From Pegea sp. RAD2-039 (Eukaryota > Chordata > Thaliacea > Salpida > Salpidae), in NCBI GenBank assembly GCA_034620365.1, contig JAQGEQ010000124.1, positions 248,001 to 312,000 of the forward strand: a stretch of DNA of 64,000 nucleotides, written 5' to 3'. The position numbers and the translations under genes are program-made. Positions 1 through 11,800 of this stretch are shown here, one piece after another. A model generated the notes under the pieces. It ran no database searches. It was not told the DNA's origin and saw only the letters and a list, made by a program, of their open reading frames with translations. Positions within the stretch are counted from its first letter, which is position 1. The number at the start of each line of letters is the position of its first letter.

Positions 1-1537
1 TAAAATTGTATAAGTTTCTGTAATTTATGATCTTTTCTTTATAATGTTCTATCTTCAAGCCAGTTTTGTTTATGCTTGATTTCAATAATTGTTTAAAAGT
101 AATTAAAAATGAAACTTTAAAAATTCATTAAAAATTTATTACTTTTATTAAAGTGTTCATGAAATTTACAAAAACTCAAAATTAAATTAATAAAGTTTGC
201 AGGTAAAACTTTCGACTAAAAATTATCATATTTGATATTTAAGTTGATACAATTTTGTAGCCAAAGTTAAAGAAAAAAATAAATTATCATAAATAAATGT
301 TTTAATATCTGCTCAGTTTGTTTTTTGTAAATTTAAAAATTCTAAAAGTAATTTTTATCTTTAAAGTATATTTAAAATCTAGATAACATCTTTTTTCTGC
401 TTCGCTATCTTTACCTTGAAGTGGAATTTTCAATCTTTCTTAAAATTGTTTGATTAATGGTTTTAAAAGAATCAAAAATAGTTCATAAAATTTTGATATT
501 TGTTTTCATAACTGCATAAAATTAAATAAGTTGAAACAATAATTTATGATTAAAAATATTCACATTAAATGATTAGTATAAAAAATTTGTTTTCTCTTAC
601 TTATTGTTCTATAGATAAATGAGAAACAAAAATTAAAAAATAAAGTTTCTAAAAAGATAAATTAGATATAACTAAAATAATTCAATTATATAACAATTGA
701 ATGAAATAGCTGTCTAATCAGTCTCGGCCTGCTTCCTGTAAAGACATTATTTCCTCTTTTTGATCCATTAACCATTTGAAGAATAAAAATACCAGATAAT
801 AAGAAAAATTAATTTGTGCCAAAAACGTCTTTTAAATTTGAATAAAGTTTTTAAAACAAAGAAACATTTTAAAAAAGTCACTTTAAAAACATTTATTTAA
901 AATTATGGAACACTTTTGAAAACTTTAATAACGCATATATTAATATAATTTCTATAATTCATATCTAGTGATGTTGTTTTAAATAATTATTTTTATATAA
1001 TATAAATAGATACAATATCATCAGTTGAAATAATTAATTCACTGCAAAAGAATGAGATCTCATTAAAAGCTATTGTTAAAATGTTGAAAGAGTTTTTATT
1101 AAATTATAATAATAGAAAAGTTTTCTCATTTCAAAAATTTCAACTAAAAATATAATTTAATTAGTCTTCGTGTATTCAATTAGACAAAACAACAATATAT
1201 ATAAGAAAACGTGCCACGTTAGGTTTTATTCAATGTTTAGTTGTTAAGTTTGAAAGTTATTTTTGAATTTGTTGTTCCAACTTTTTAACACCTACTTTTT
1301 TTTGTCAGCCCACGTTTTAAGCCCACATTATTTACAAGTGAATATAAATTCACAAAAATTATAAGATTAGATCAAAGAAAGTTTTCTTGTTATTCGTTTT
1401 ATTATTATCACTTACTATTACTTGCTTGAGTTGTACTTCTTTAAATCGAGTTAAATTATATTGCATAGGATCTAAAACAAGCTTATTTAAAAATACTTTG
1501 TAAAATGATTTATTGATAATCTTAATATATTTTTCAG
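1..1537. other. AT-rich upstream region of the transglutaminase gene
   Basis: I see no supported gene in this stretch. It is AT-rich sequence with scattered homopolymers and no long open frame. It ends in a strong acceptor (ttttcag, 1531-1537) only 23 bases before the transglutaminase start codon. The 5' UTR is therefore either spliced from an upstream non-coding exon or joined to a trans-spliced leader. No promoter element could be assigned with confidence. Confidence 0.5.
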
Positions 1538-1560
1538 AGATTTAAAAAATAGAAACAGTC

Positions 1561-4500
1561 ATGGGAAACGGCGCTCCAAAACCAGGTGCTTGAATAATTT
1601 TAAAATCGATTTCTTCTTAAATTTTCTCTTTTTCAGTTTACCATACATCTGACCGAGAAATTACCGAATGTTACTTAAACAGTAACCCTGAATTTCTTAC
1701 CGAGTATACGTTTCGAAATGAACATCTTCTGGACATGTTTGTTCAAGATAAGGTGACAAAAGAACGTATCTGTGGCTGGAGTCAACAGAAGAAGCAACAG
1801 AAGCCTGATAAACCAGTTACACCAGGTTAGTCATTAGACTTAGTTTTATCTATTCGATCAATATAAGATCAAAACTTATTTTGTTGTTATAAAAATCTAA
1901 ATCCGATCAAATTTTCAAATACCTTGAACTTTATATTCTGACAAAACTTATTTTTTGAGTTTTTAAATGATAAAATTGTTTGTTGAATAATAAATTTACA
2001 TTCAATTTAATTTTTCTTTAATTTTTATATTTGAATAAACTTCTTCAGTTTACAATCATTATAATAATTCTTTGCTTCTTTTTTCTGTCCTCAAATTCTT
2101 CCAAAACTATTCAATTAACTATTTTAATTGATGTAGATAATCCTTAAGATAGAATTAAGTTTCATGATGTGATCCAACAATCGTTTGTTTTGCTTTCACT
2201 CTATACAAGCTTATTTCTACTTTATTCTATTTTTGTAGTTTACAAAATTCATTAGAAAAATTATTAGTTGAAACGCTTCGTTCAAACATTCATTAAAAAA
2301 AGTCGATTAATCTGGCCAAAAATATCAACTCAAGATTCAACTTCCTTATAAGAGATTGACTTGAAGCAGTTCACTGATGTAAAGAATATAGAACTTAGTT
2401 CTATTTGTCAAATAATCAACTCCTTAATTGAGTCTTTAGAAATTCTTAATTTGGATTAAACTCAGTAAAAGTTAAATGATTTAAAATTTGAAATTGTTTT
2501 AAGATTTTATGGTCTATAATTAAAGTCTGGGGTCTTCCTTGACCAGTTTTAGATAAATCGAGTTAGAATTGGTGGTTGAAAAACCTTTTAATTAGTTTTT
2601 AATTGAAAAAATAAATGTTAATCATAAAACGAAGATTTGGTAGCAGGATTTCGATTGCAAAATAATTTGCTAAATTATAATTTTCATTCAATAAGGCTTA
2701 TAAATATAAGAAAACAAAATCAGATTTTAATTTCAAATTTTTTTATCAAACTGAATTTTCGCAGATGCACATTTGGAATATTCTGGTTTTGACTATAAGA
2801 AATCAGTTAACACAACTGCTCAGCAAACCAACTTATACCAAAACAAAGATTTGATAGTGCGTCGTTCTGGCTCATTCAATTTCGATCTTAAGTTTAAAAC
2901 AAGAGCTTTTGATGCTACTAAAGATTCTGTGGCAATCGAATTTGCAATTGGTAATTAAAAAATAAGTTTAAGAATGGGCGAAATTGATTTTAACCAGCTT
3001 TTTTGAATAGGTCCTAAACCTAGCGCAGCGGACCGCACCTTACTTAGTTTAGCTGCTGGTAAAGCTGTATCCAAGGATTGGAGCTGTGCGCTCACTAGCA
3101 ACAATGCTAGTACCAAATCTGTCTCTTTACAAGTGTTTATACCAAGTAACGCTCTGATTGGACGATACAAGGTTACAGCTGTTGTTACTAGTAAAACAGC
3201 AAATGGTGACAAGCCAAGAAGATATATTTTAGCCGATATTTTGGTGATTTTCAATCCATTTTCAGCAGGTAACTTCTTTTAAACAAATTTAAAACAAATA
3301 TCAGGAATAGAAAATGTAACTTCTATATTTTTGTTAAAACTCACAAATATTTTACAAAATAATATAAGTTAGAAAAATGATCTTTTATATCAGAGGTTTA
3401 AACTTCCTTTTTTAAAAAATGATTTAAGTTTTGGAAGAAAACTAATTAGGAATATCTTTTCTAGTTGTAATAGAAAGTTGGACAATAATTTTATTTTGTT
3501 TCTAAGCTTAAAACATTTAAAATAATTCACAACAAAATCTGAAAAATTTTTAGATTATTTTCAAATTTAATTAATTCAGCTACAAAATAAAAATTTCAAA
3601 TTTCCAGATGATGCTGTTTATATGGCCGATGAAAAAGACCGCAAAGAATATGTTCTTAATGAGCAGGGTTTAATTTGGGCTGGCAGTACTACTAGTTATG
3701 GTAAAATTAAATGGAACTATGGTCAATTTGAAAAGGACATTTTGAACATTGCTTTCCGCCTCTTGGACCAGGACAAAAGGGCTAAAACTGACCCAGTGAA
3801 ATGTTTGAAGCAGAGAAGTTGTCCAGTTTATTGTTCAAGAATTTTATCTGCTATGGTAGGTTGTGGTTTATATTAAAATTTATGGAAAGAATTTATTCAA
3901 ATGATTTGTTTACTAACAAAATGGTGTTTTGCATATTTAGCGTGCAAATATTTGAGCAGATTAAAAAAATTAAAAGATTAAGATCGGAGAACTAAATAAG
4001 AATATCTAATTGGCTGAGAGTTATTCAATTTCAGTTTTATCCTTAATTCAGCTTTTACTTATGCAGCTAAATAATCTTCTGTTTTTCAATATAAGCCACT
4101 ATCTCAGGGCTTTAAATAAACTGTTTAAAATTCAAGTTTCAAAATTTGAACTGAATCTTATTTGAAACTTTATTTTAAAGGTAAATGAAAATGATGATAA
4201 AGGTGTTTTAATTGGACGATGGGACGGGAACTACAATGATGGAATTAAACCAACCAGCTGGAATGGAAGTACCAAGATACTTCGAGCTTGGAATAAGAGT
4301 AATAAAGGAGTAAAATATGGTCAATGCTGGGTTTTCTCTGGTGTATTTACTACTGGTTAGTAAACTGAATGGTTATTTCTAGAAATTAATTTGAGATTTA
4401 GTTGCCTATCAAAATATCGAAGTAAATATTTAACAATTATATGTATTAATTGTAAGTTGTAATCTCAAACTTTTTGCTGCATCTTTCTAACTTCATCTTT

Positions 4501-7500
4501 TTTAAAGTCCTTAGAGCACTTGGTATTCCTTCCCGGTCACTAACAACCTTCAATAGCGCTCATGATACTGATAGTAACATGACAATCGATAAATTCTACT
4601 ACAGCAACGGTACTCAATCAACCACTGTCAAAACTAATGATTCAGTCTGGAACTTCCATGTCTGGAATGATGCCTGGATGAAAAGACCTGATCTTGGCAA
4701 AGGTGAACCTTGCTCCATATTATAAGATCTTTACAATTTCAATCTTCATCTTTTCGTTTCTATATCTTCTTTATTGTGAAGTTATAGATTATACTTAAAA
4801 GTAGATTTAGCTCTTGTAGAGAAAATAAATCTTAATTTTAATGATGTTAGGACTTTATTTATTTTAATGATAAATAATAAACCCCAATTAAAGTTGATAC
4901 TACCTCTTACTGACAAATTATATCAATGATGTTTCAACATAAAAAATTCTATTAAAATCTTACATTTATTCAACTTTTTATAAATTGATTTTTGATATTT
5001 GTGGTTAGGTTATGATGGATGGCAAAGTGTAGATGCTACTCCTCAAGAAAAAAGCTCAGGAATTTACCAATGCGGCCCAGCTCCATTAACTGCTGTTAAG
5101 AATGGAGAAGTTAATTTGAGTTACGATTCTGGTTTTGTTTTTGGAGAGGTAAAAATTAAAGATAAATAAAATATTGTTTAATCCGTAACTGACTGCTAGT
5201 AGCATCTTAGGTGATGTATAAATCAATCTAACTTCAAAATATCTAAATTAATAAATACTTTGAAAACTTTTATCTCGTCTTTGTATTAGAGATAAACCAA
5301 ATAAAGAGATTTGATTTTCTTGTAGGTGAACGCTGATGTTTGCAAGTTCTTACTAAATGATAAAGATCAAATCATTAAAATTATCGGCAAAAAAACCCGA
5401 CACATTGGGCAGTTGATCAGTACTAAGACTCCTGGGAGCAATGCAAGACTCGATATTACTGATGAGTACAAATACAAAGAAGGTAGTTTTTGTGTAACCA
5501 TAAAAAATGATCATAACCTGTTCGAGTCAGACCAGCTCGCCAGTAGTCATCAATATTATCTCTGTTGCGTCTTTGTAGGTTTATAATTGGATTTAAAAAC
5601 ATCCAGCTAAATAAGTTGAATCATAGATTTAAATTTTGGATTATTGGGTAGCTGTTTTGAGTCGCTTTTTTTGGTACTAGAGTAAAAATGGTTTTAGTTT
5701 GAAAAAGTTTCACTAAACCTATTTTTACTTCAATTAAAAGTTGGGATAAATTTTGTGACTTGTCTCGATCTACTTGTACGGAAATAATCACTTTGATTGT
5801 TGTAAAAAATGGTTTTAATTGAAATATAATAATAATACTTTGGCTGAGAACGGTCATATTGGATGTAGTGTGAGTGATGACGTTAAAAACGAAACACAAT
5901 GAGATGAAAAAGAAAAAGTGTTTAAGGTTTCTTTCTTTTCTTTGAAGATATTTTTTCATTTTTCTCCTTAAATTATTTGCAAAATAGAGAGCGCCATTCG
6001 GAGCGATCCGCTGCGATATCTTCCCAATTCCTAGTTTTGATGTTAAGCGATTTCATATCGCGCTTGCAAGTATCTTTGAAACGTAGACAAAGATGCTGCG
6101 TTTCTTTGATAGCTCCCCTTAGGGTAGATCATTTGGTATCCGCCCGTTATCTCCCCGATAGACGTGTCCGAACCAGCAAAGCCTTTATTTGCTTAACATT
6201 CTGTACATTATTATCCGACCTGCCTTGATTATTTGCTGCCACTTTAAACGACTTTAAATTAAAATCTTGAGGAGGTCATCAAAATAAATGAAGTATTTTT
6301 TAAAGAAATATAAATGATGTTAATAAAATTACAGGAACACCTCAGGAGCGAGCAGCATTTGAAAAGGCGCAGCTTCGAGGGAAAATCCCTTCTTGGCACA
6401 GCAAGTACTTGGTGCAACCAGAAGGTGTCATCGATATTACAATCACACCAAAAGAAAAGAAGTTTAGAACTGGAAAACCAATTTCTTTCACTGTTAAAGT
6501 AAATCTGACTTTTTGCATTAATTTCAATTATTAGTTTCAAAATATTTCGTGAAACTAAGTTTGGATTTATGTTTAATCACTAATAAGTCTAATGATAAGA
6601 CTATCTTAGATGCTTTTTGTATCATGATTCTTCACTTACTTTCAATCATTTATATTTTTAAGGTGACAAATACTTCGAAAGAAGTGAAGGAGTGTAAGGT
6701 TACTAACAGACTTGACTCCTTGTTCTATACTGGTAAACGGAAATCAGGAATTAAACAAGAAACTAAAGATGTAACACTCAAACCAAGTGAATGTAAGTAA
6801 ACCAAGCGTCTAAAACAAACAAAATACTTAAACAAATCTTTTTTAGCCACTGAAGTTACCATAAACGCTGAATTCAAGGAATACAGTTTTGCTCTTACCC
6901 CAATTGGAGTTATTCAATGTGTTACATCCGTCAGAGTAACCAAAACAGACGATCTTTATATTGACAGCACAAAAGTTCGAGTTAAACATCCGAAGTTTGT
7001 CACTATAACTGTTAGTATCTTAACATTTTCATTTTTTACTTTTTTAATCGATTGTAACTTGTAGCATCCAGAAACTGAGAAACCATCTACAACCACACCA
7101 AGTAAAACAACAGATGAAACAACTGTGAAATACTCAATTAAAAATCCATTCCCATTCGTATTGAGTGGTGGCCGTATAACTTTAGATGGTACTGGAATTG
7201 ACGGAAGTCATTCTTTCACGTAAGTTCAAAACTTCAGGAAAAATATTCTTTAAATAATTTTAAGGTTGTTTTAACTTGTAGTATTTAGTTCAGAATCTTT
7301 AGCTTACTGTAGCTATCTTTAATTAATTCTTTAGAATAAGGGGATAAAAAACAAATAAAGATAAGTGAAAATTCTCCCAATTCTTAGAGTTCATTTTTAA
7401 ATCTTTTAATTTTATTTTTTCACCAAACAATCAGAAGAATTTCTAAATTACAATTTTTTAAAGTTAAACAGTTTTTTAGAATTATCCCAGAAATTCAATC

Positions 7501-7800
7501 ATGTAATTAAATCTCTAACCAATCACTTAGATTAAATAATCAGCAATTTAAAAGAATTTATATATTTTAAGATTCAATATAAATAATCAATAATAAAATC
7601 ATTTTTTCAAATATTTTCTTGTAACAATAACTATCACCACCAAATTTTTATTATTTAGTAAAGCCATTGGTGTGAATGAAACTGTTACTGGAAGTATTAA
7701 GGTAAAAGCTGCCAGGAAAGGAAGTGTCTTGGTTCTTGGGAACTTTGATTCAGATGAAATCAGTAGTGCCAAGTGCAAAGTTCTTGCTAATGTCAAATAA
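1561..7800 (+). CDS. Transglutaminase (protein-glutamine gamma-glutamyltransferase), 14 exons, about 775 aa
   Basis: This enzyme makes calcium-dependent glutamyl-lysine cross-links between proteins. My exon model is 1561-1585, 1637-1825, 2765-2950, 3011-3268, 3608-3855, 4181-4355, 4508-4702, 5009-5148, 5326-5482, 6335-6498, 6663-6792, 6847-7010, 7065-7219 and 7659-7800. All junctions are GT-AG and the frame stays open to TAA at 7800. The order of domains is an N-terminal extension (about residues 1-65), the N-terminal beta-sandwich (with LIVRRSGSF), the catalytic core, then two C-terminal beta-barrels. The catalytic triad is visible: Cys351 in YGQCWVF, His411 in [10 protein letters not shown] and Asp434 in WQSVDATPQ. 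Its spacing is nearly that of vertebrate TG2 (277/335/358). The acidic NSAHDTDSN loop matches the family. There is no signal peptide; the protein starts MGNG, so N-myristoylation is conceivable but the following residues fit poorly. An AATAAA lies at 7983-7988. Family assignment is secure; the paralogue type is not. Confidence 0.95.
5976..6245 (-). mobile_element. Fragment of a non-LTR retrotransposon (3' end of the reverse-transcriptase ORF)
   Basis: A GC-richer block sits inside intron 9 of the transglutaminase gene. Read on the minus strand, it first gives a frame with [18 protein letters not shown], then after frame breaks [14 protein letters not shown] and [13 protein letters not shown]. 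These match the conserved C-terminal tail of LINE reverse-transcriptase proteins (GHV-R-DDGRIPK, then RFKD-CKRD-KSL, then W-A-DR--WR). The fragment has stops and frame shifts and is only about 270 bp, so it is a dead 3' remnant, antisense to the host gene. Its base composition clearly differs from the surrounding intron. Confidence 0.8.
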
Positions 7801-8869
7801 GCTTTTAATATGAGCATACTGGTATACAGGGCTGTTTGAATTATATAACTGGAGTTTTATACACAAGAATCTTGAAAACTAAACAAAATCATTTGATGTA
7901 ATAGAAATTTCATCAATGGTTTTTAATGTTGTTAAATGTATAATTAAAAAAGTTTTGTTCGTAACCTTGGCTTATAATCTTCAATAAACTAAAAGCATGA
8001 TACAAATTTGTTGTTTTTTTAGCAATTAAACAAGTTTTTTTTATACATCTAGTTACTATTTTAACAATTAAAGTTCTGTTAAGCAAAGTTATAAGATTTT
8101 AGCAATTAAATATCAATTACAATTCAGTTTTTAGCTCCCTAAGTTTTGAGCATTCCAGTGATTTTCTTATCTAACAACAAATTTATGTCTCTTGTATCCA
8201 AAAATACGTTTCTAGTCATAAAGTCATTTTTTATTTATCAAACTCAATAAAAATTAATTAGATTAAATTATAAATGTTCATTCATAAGAATTCAATTTTG
8301 ATATAGACATCTAAATTTCTAAAAAAACATCTTTTTAAATCTAATTTCATCAAATCTATCTGCAGATTGTGAATTTAATGAAATAAAAGTTAAACTGGCC
8401 ACGTTTTGATAGTCACACTCAATAAAGTAACAGACTTTTACTAACTTTATAACCAAAGTTTAGAATTCCCTTGTTGATTCCATCACTACATCAAAATCTA
8501 TCGCATCTTTTAAAAATTAAAAGATTTAGTTTTCTTAAGACTTTCCTATTATTTCTTGGCTCGTAATATTTGGTTTTTGTTTGCTTTAAGAGCTTTTAAA
8601 CTCGCTGCCATGAGTTGAAGAAATAAAGTTTCAATTTGAAGTTTATAGAAAAGTAAATTTTTGATTTAAGTTTTAACAAGAAAATTTGAATCTTTCATTT
8701 TTAAATATTTAAAATCAAATTTTCATCTTCAATTTCGATCACATTATTCACTAAAGATCTAAAAATCATTAAGATTTGATGAAAAAACAAATATTAAAAA
8801 AAGAACTTTGGATTTAACTGATTTATTGAATCCTATAAATACAACATGAGAAATATTTTATTACAAAAA
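7801..8869. other. Convergent intergenic region between transglutaminase and TSFM
   Basis: This holds the 3' UTR of the transglutaminase (AATAAA at 7983-7988) and otherwise AT-rich sequence with no open frame. TSFM runs in from the other strand; its likely poly(A) signal is at 8862-8857, only about 8 bases past its stop. No RNA gene or repeat was recognised. Confidence 0.6.
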
Positions 8870-11800
8870 TCAAAGCAAGTCAGTTTCACCAACTCTAAAA
8901 CGTACAAAATCAGTGACTTCAACTTTCTTGTGACGCAACCACTCAGCAACAGATACACTATTATCAAACAAAAACTCTTGTGCTAATAACTGACGCGAGT
9001 TAGCAACAGGGAGTCTTCTTTCTATCAAACCATTCTGCTCTGAAGAGTTCATTGCTTCTAGCTCACCAATTAGACGATACTTTTTGCTATCAACCATTTT
9101 CATTTCTACACAGAGTATAATCGGTTGCCAAGAAACCGTAATGATGACGTCACTAACCTGGTTCTTCACCAATCTCTTTTGAGTTCATTCCGACTATATG
9201 TTGGGCGAGATTCCGACCAATCAAAGCCTGATAATTACTAGATGCAGCAATATTCGTTCCTGTGATCAGTTAGATCAAGGTTACATTCGTGGGTTGCCAT
9301 GACAACCATAAAAACCTTCAGAAGCTTTGAACGCAACTGCTGATGCAAAAACTCCTAGTTTCAATCTGGGAGTTGATGACGTCACAAGAACAGAAGGATG
9401 CACGTATGTCCCAAGAAAGTGATTAGGTGGAGATGAGAAAAGTAAGGCTCGACGAAATCCAATCTTTTCGCGCAGTTTACCTGATGACGTCATGTTCTGA
9501 TGACGTCATTGTAATTGTGGAATCTTACCGGCAGCTAATTGAAGACTTTCTTCAATTGTTTGTTTTGAGTCAGGGATATGCATTTTTATCAAGTCCTCAA
9601 CTTCAATGCTCAGCTAAAAAACAAATTAAAAGCTCTCTATCGCCCTTTAGTGAACATTTTTACTTTAGATGATATATCTTTGGATGAAGAGTAGTTTTGA
9701 AGCAAAGTTGAAGCAGCTGATTTAGCTAGTAATTGAAAAAGTTCAGTTTTTGCAACAAAATCTGTCTCACAATTTACCTACAAATAAAAATGACAATTTT
9801 GACAAAAATGGCGTTTTTTGAAATTTACTTCAACAAATGCTGCAGAGATTTTGTTTGAAATGAGAGAAATCAATCCTTGAGACATATTTCTTGTTGTATT
9901 TTCTAATTTATCAAGTCCTTTTTGTCGAGCAATTTCAGTTAAATGGACTAAGGCCTGAAGACAAAAACATTTATTTAAAATTAAACAATTTGTAAAAAGT
10001 AAAAAGTTGTATAAAGTAAACATGATTGTATACAAGCTCTATATCAGTTTCAATCTAAGGATAACATTATTAAAAATAAACTGTCAGATGTAACTCTCAG
10101 ACAATTAGTTAGAGAGTTGGAACATCAGAATAATTAGAAGAAGAAATCATATTTTGATCTTAATGAGATGGAAGATATCAAACCAAAAAAATGTAACTCT
10201 GAAACAAGTGGTTAGAAAGTTTGAAGATCAGAATAATTAGAAGAAGAAATCATATTTTGATCTTAAAGAGATGAAAGATATCAAAACAAACAGATGTAAC
10301 TCTAAAACAAGTGGTTAGTGTTTAAACATCAGAAGAATTAGAAAAAGAAATCATATTTTGATCTTAATGAGATGGAAGATATCAAAACAAACTGATGTAA
10401 CTCTGATACAAGTGGTTAGAGAGTTTGAAGATCAGAATAATTAGAAAAAGAAATCATATTTTGATCTTAAAGAGATGAAAGATATCAAAAGAAACAGATG
10501 TAACTCTAAAACAAGTGGTTAGAGAGTTTGAACATCAGAAGAATTAGAAGAAATCATATTTTGATCTCAAAGAGATGGAAGATATCAAAACAAACCAATG
10601 TAACTCTGATACAAGTGGTTAGAAAGTTTAAACATCAGAATAATAAGAAGAAGAAATCATATTTTGATCTCAAAGAGATGGAAGATATCAAAACAAACTG
10701 ATGTAACTCTGATATAAGTGGTTAGAAAGTTTGAAGATCAGAAGAATTAGAAGAAGAAATCATATTTTGATCTTAATGAGATGGAAGATATCAAAACAAA
10801 CAGATGTAACTCTGAAACAAGTGGTTAGAAAGTTTAAACATCAGAAGAATTAGAAGAAGAAATCATATTTTGATCTTAATGAGATGGAAGATATCAAAAC
10901 AAACAGATGTAACTCTGATGCAAGTGGTTAGAAAGTTTGAAGATCAGAAGAATTAGAAAAAGAAATCATATTTTGATCTTAAAGAGATGAAAGATATCAA
11001 AAGAAACAGATGTAACTCTAAAACAAGTGGTTAGAGAGTTTGAACATCAGAAGAATTAGAAGAAATCATATTTTGATCTCAAAGAGATGGAAGATATCAA
11101 AACAAACTGATGTAACTCTGAAACAAGTGGTTAGAAAGTTTGAAGATCAGAATAATTAGAAGAAGAAATCATATTTTGATCTTAAAGAGATGGAAGATAT
11201 CAAAACAAACAGATGTAACTCTGATGCAAGTGGTTAGAAAGTTTGAAGATCAGAAGAATTAGAAAAAGAAATCATATTTTGATCTTAAAGAGATGAAAGA
11301 TATCAAAAGAAACAGATGTAACTCTAAAACAAGTGGTTAGAGAGTTTGAACATCAGAAGAATTAGAAGAAATCATATTTTGATCTCAAAGAGATGGAAGA
11401 TATCAAAACAAACCAATGTAACTCTGATACAAGTGGTTAGAAAGTTTAAACATCAGAATAATAAGAAGAAGAAATCATATTTTGATCTCAAAGAGATGGA
11501 AGATATCAAAACAAACTGATGTAACTCTGATATAAGTGGTTAGAAAGTTTGAAGATCAGAAGAATTAGAAGAAGAAATCATATTTTGATCTTAATGAGAT
11601 GGAAGATATCAAAACAAACAGATGTAACTCTGAAACAAGTGGTTAGAAAGTTTAAACATCAGAAGAATTAGAAGAAGAAATCATATTTTGATCTTAATGA
11701 GATGGAAGATATCAAAACAAACAGATGTAACTCTGATACAAGTGGTTAGAAAGTTTGAAGATCAGAATAATTAGAAGAAGAAATCATATTTTGATCTCAT

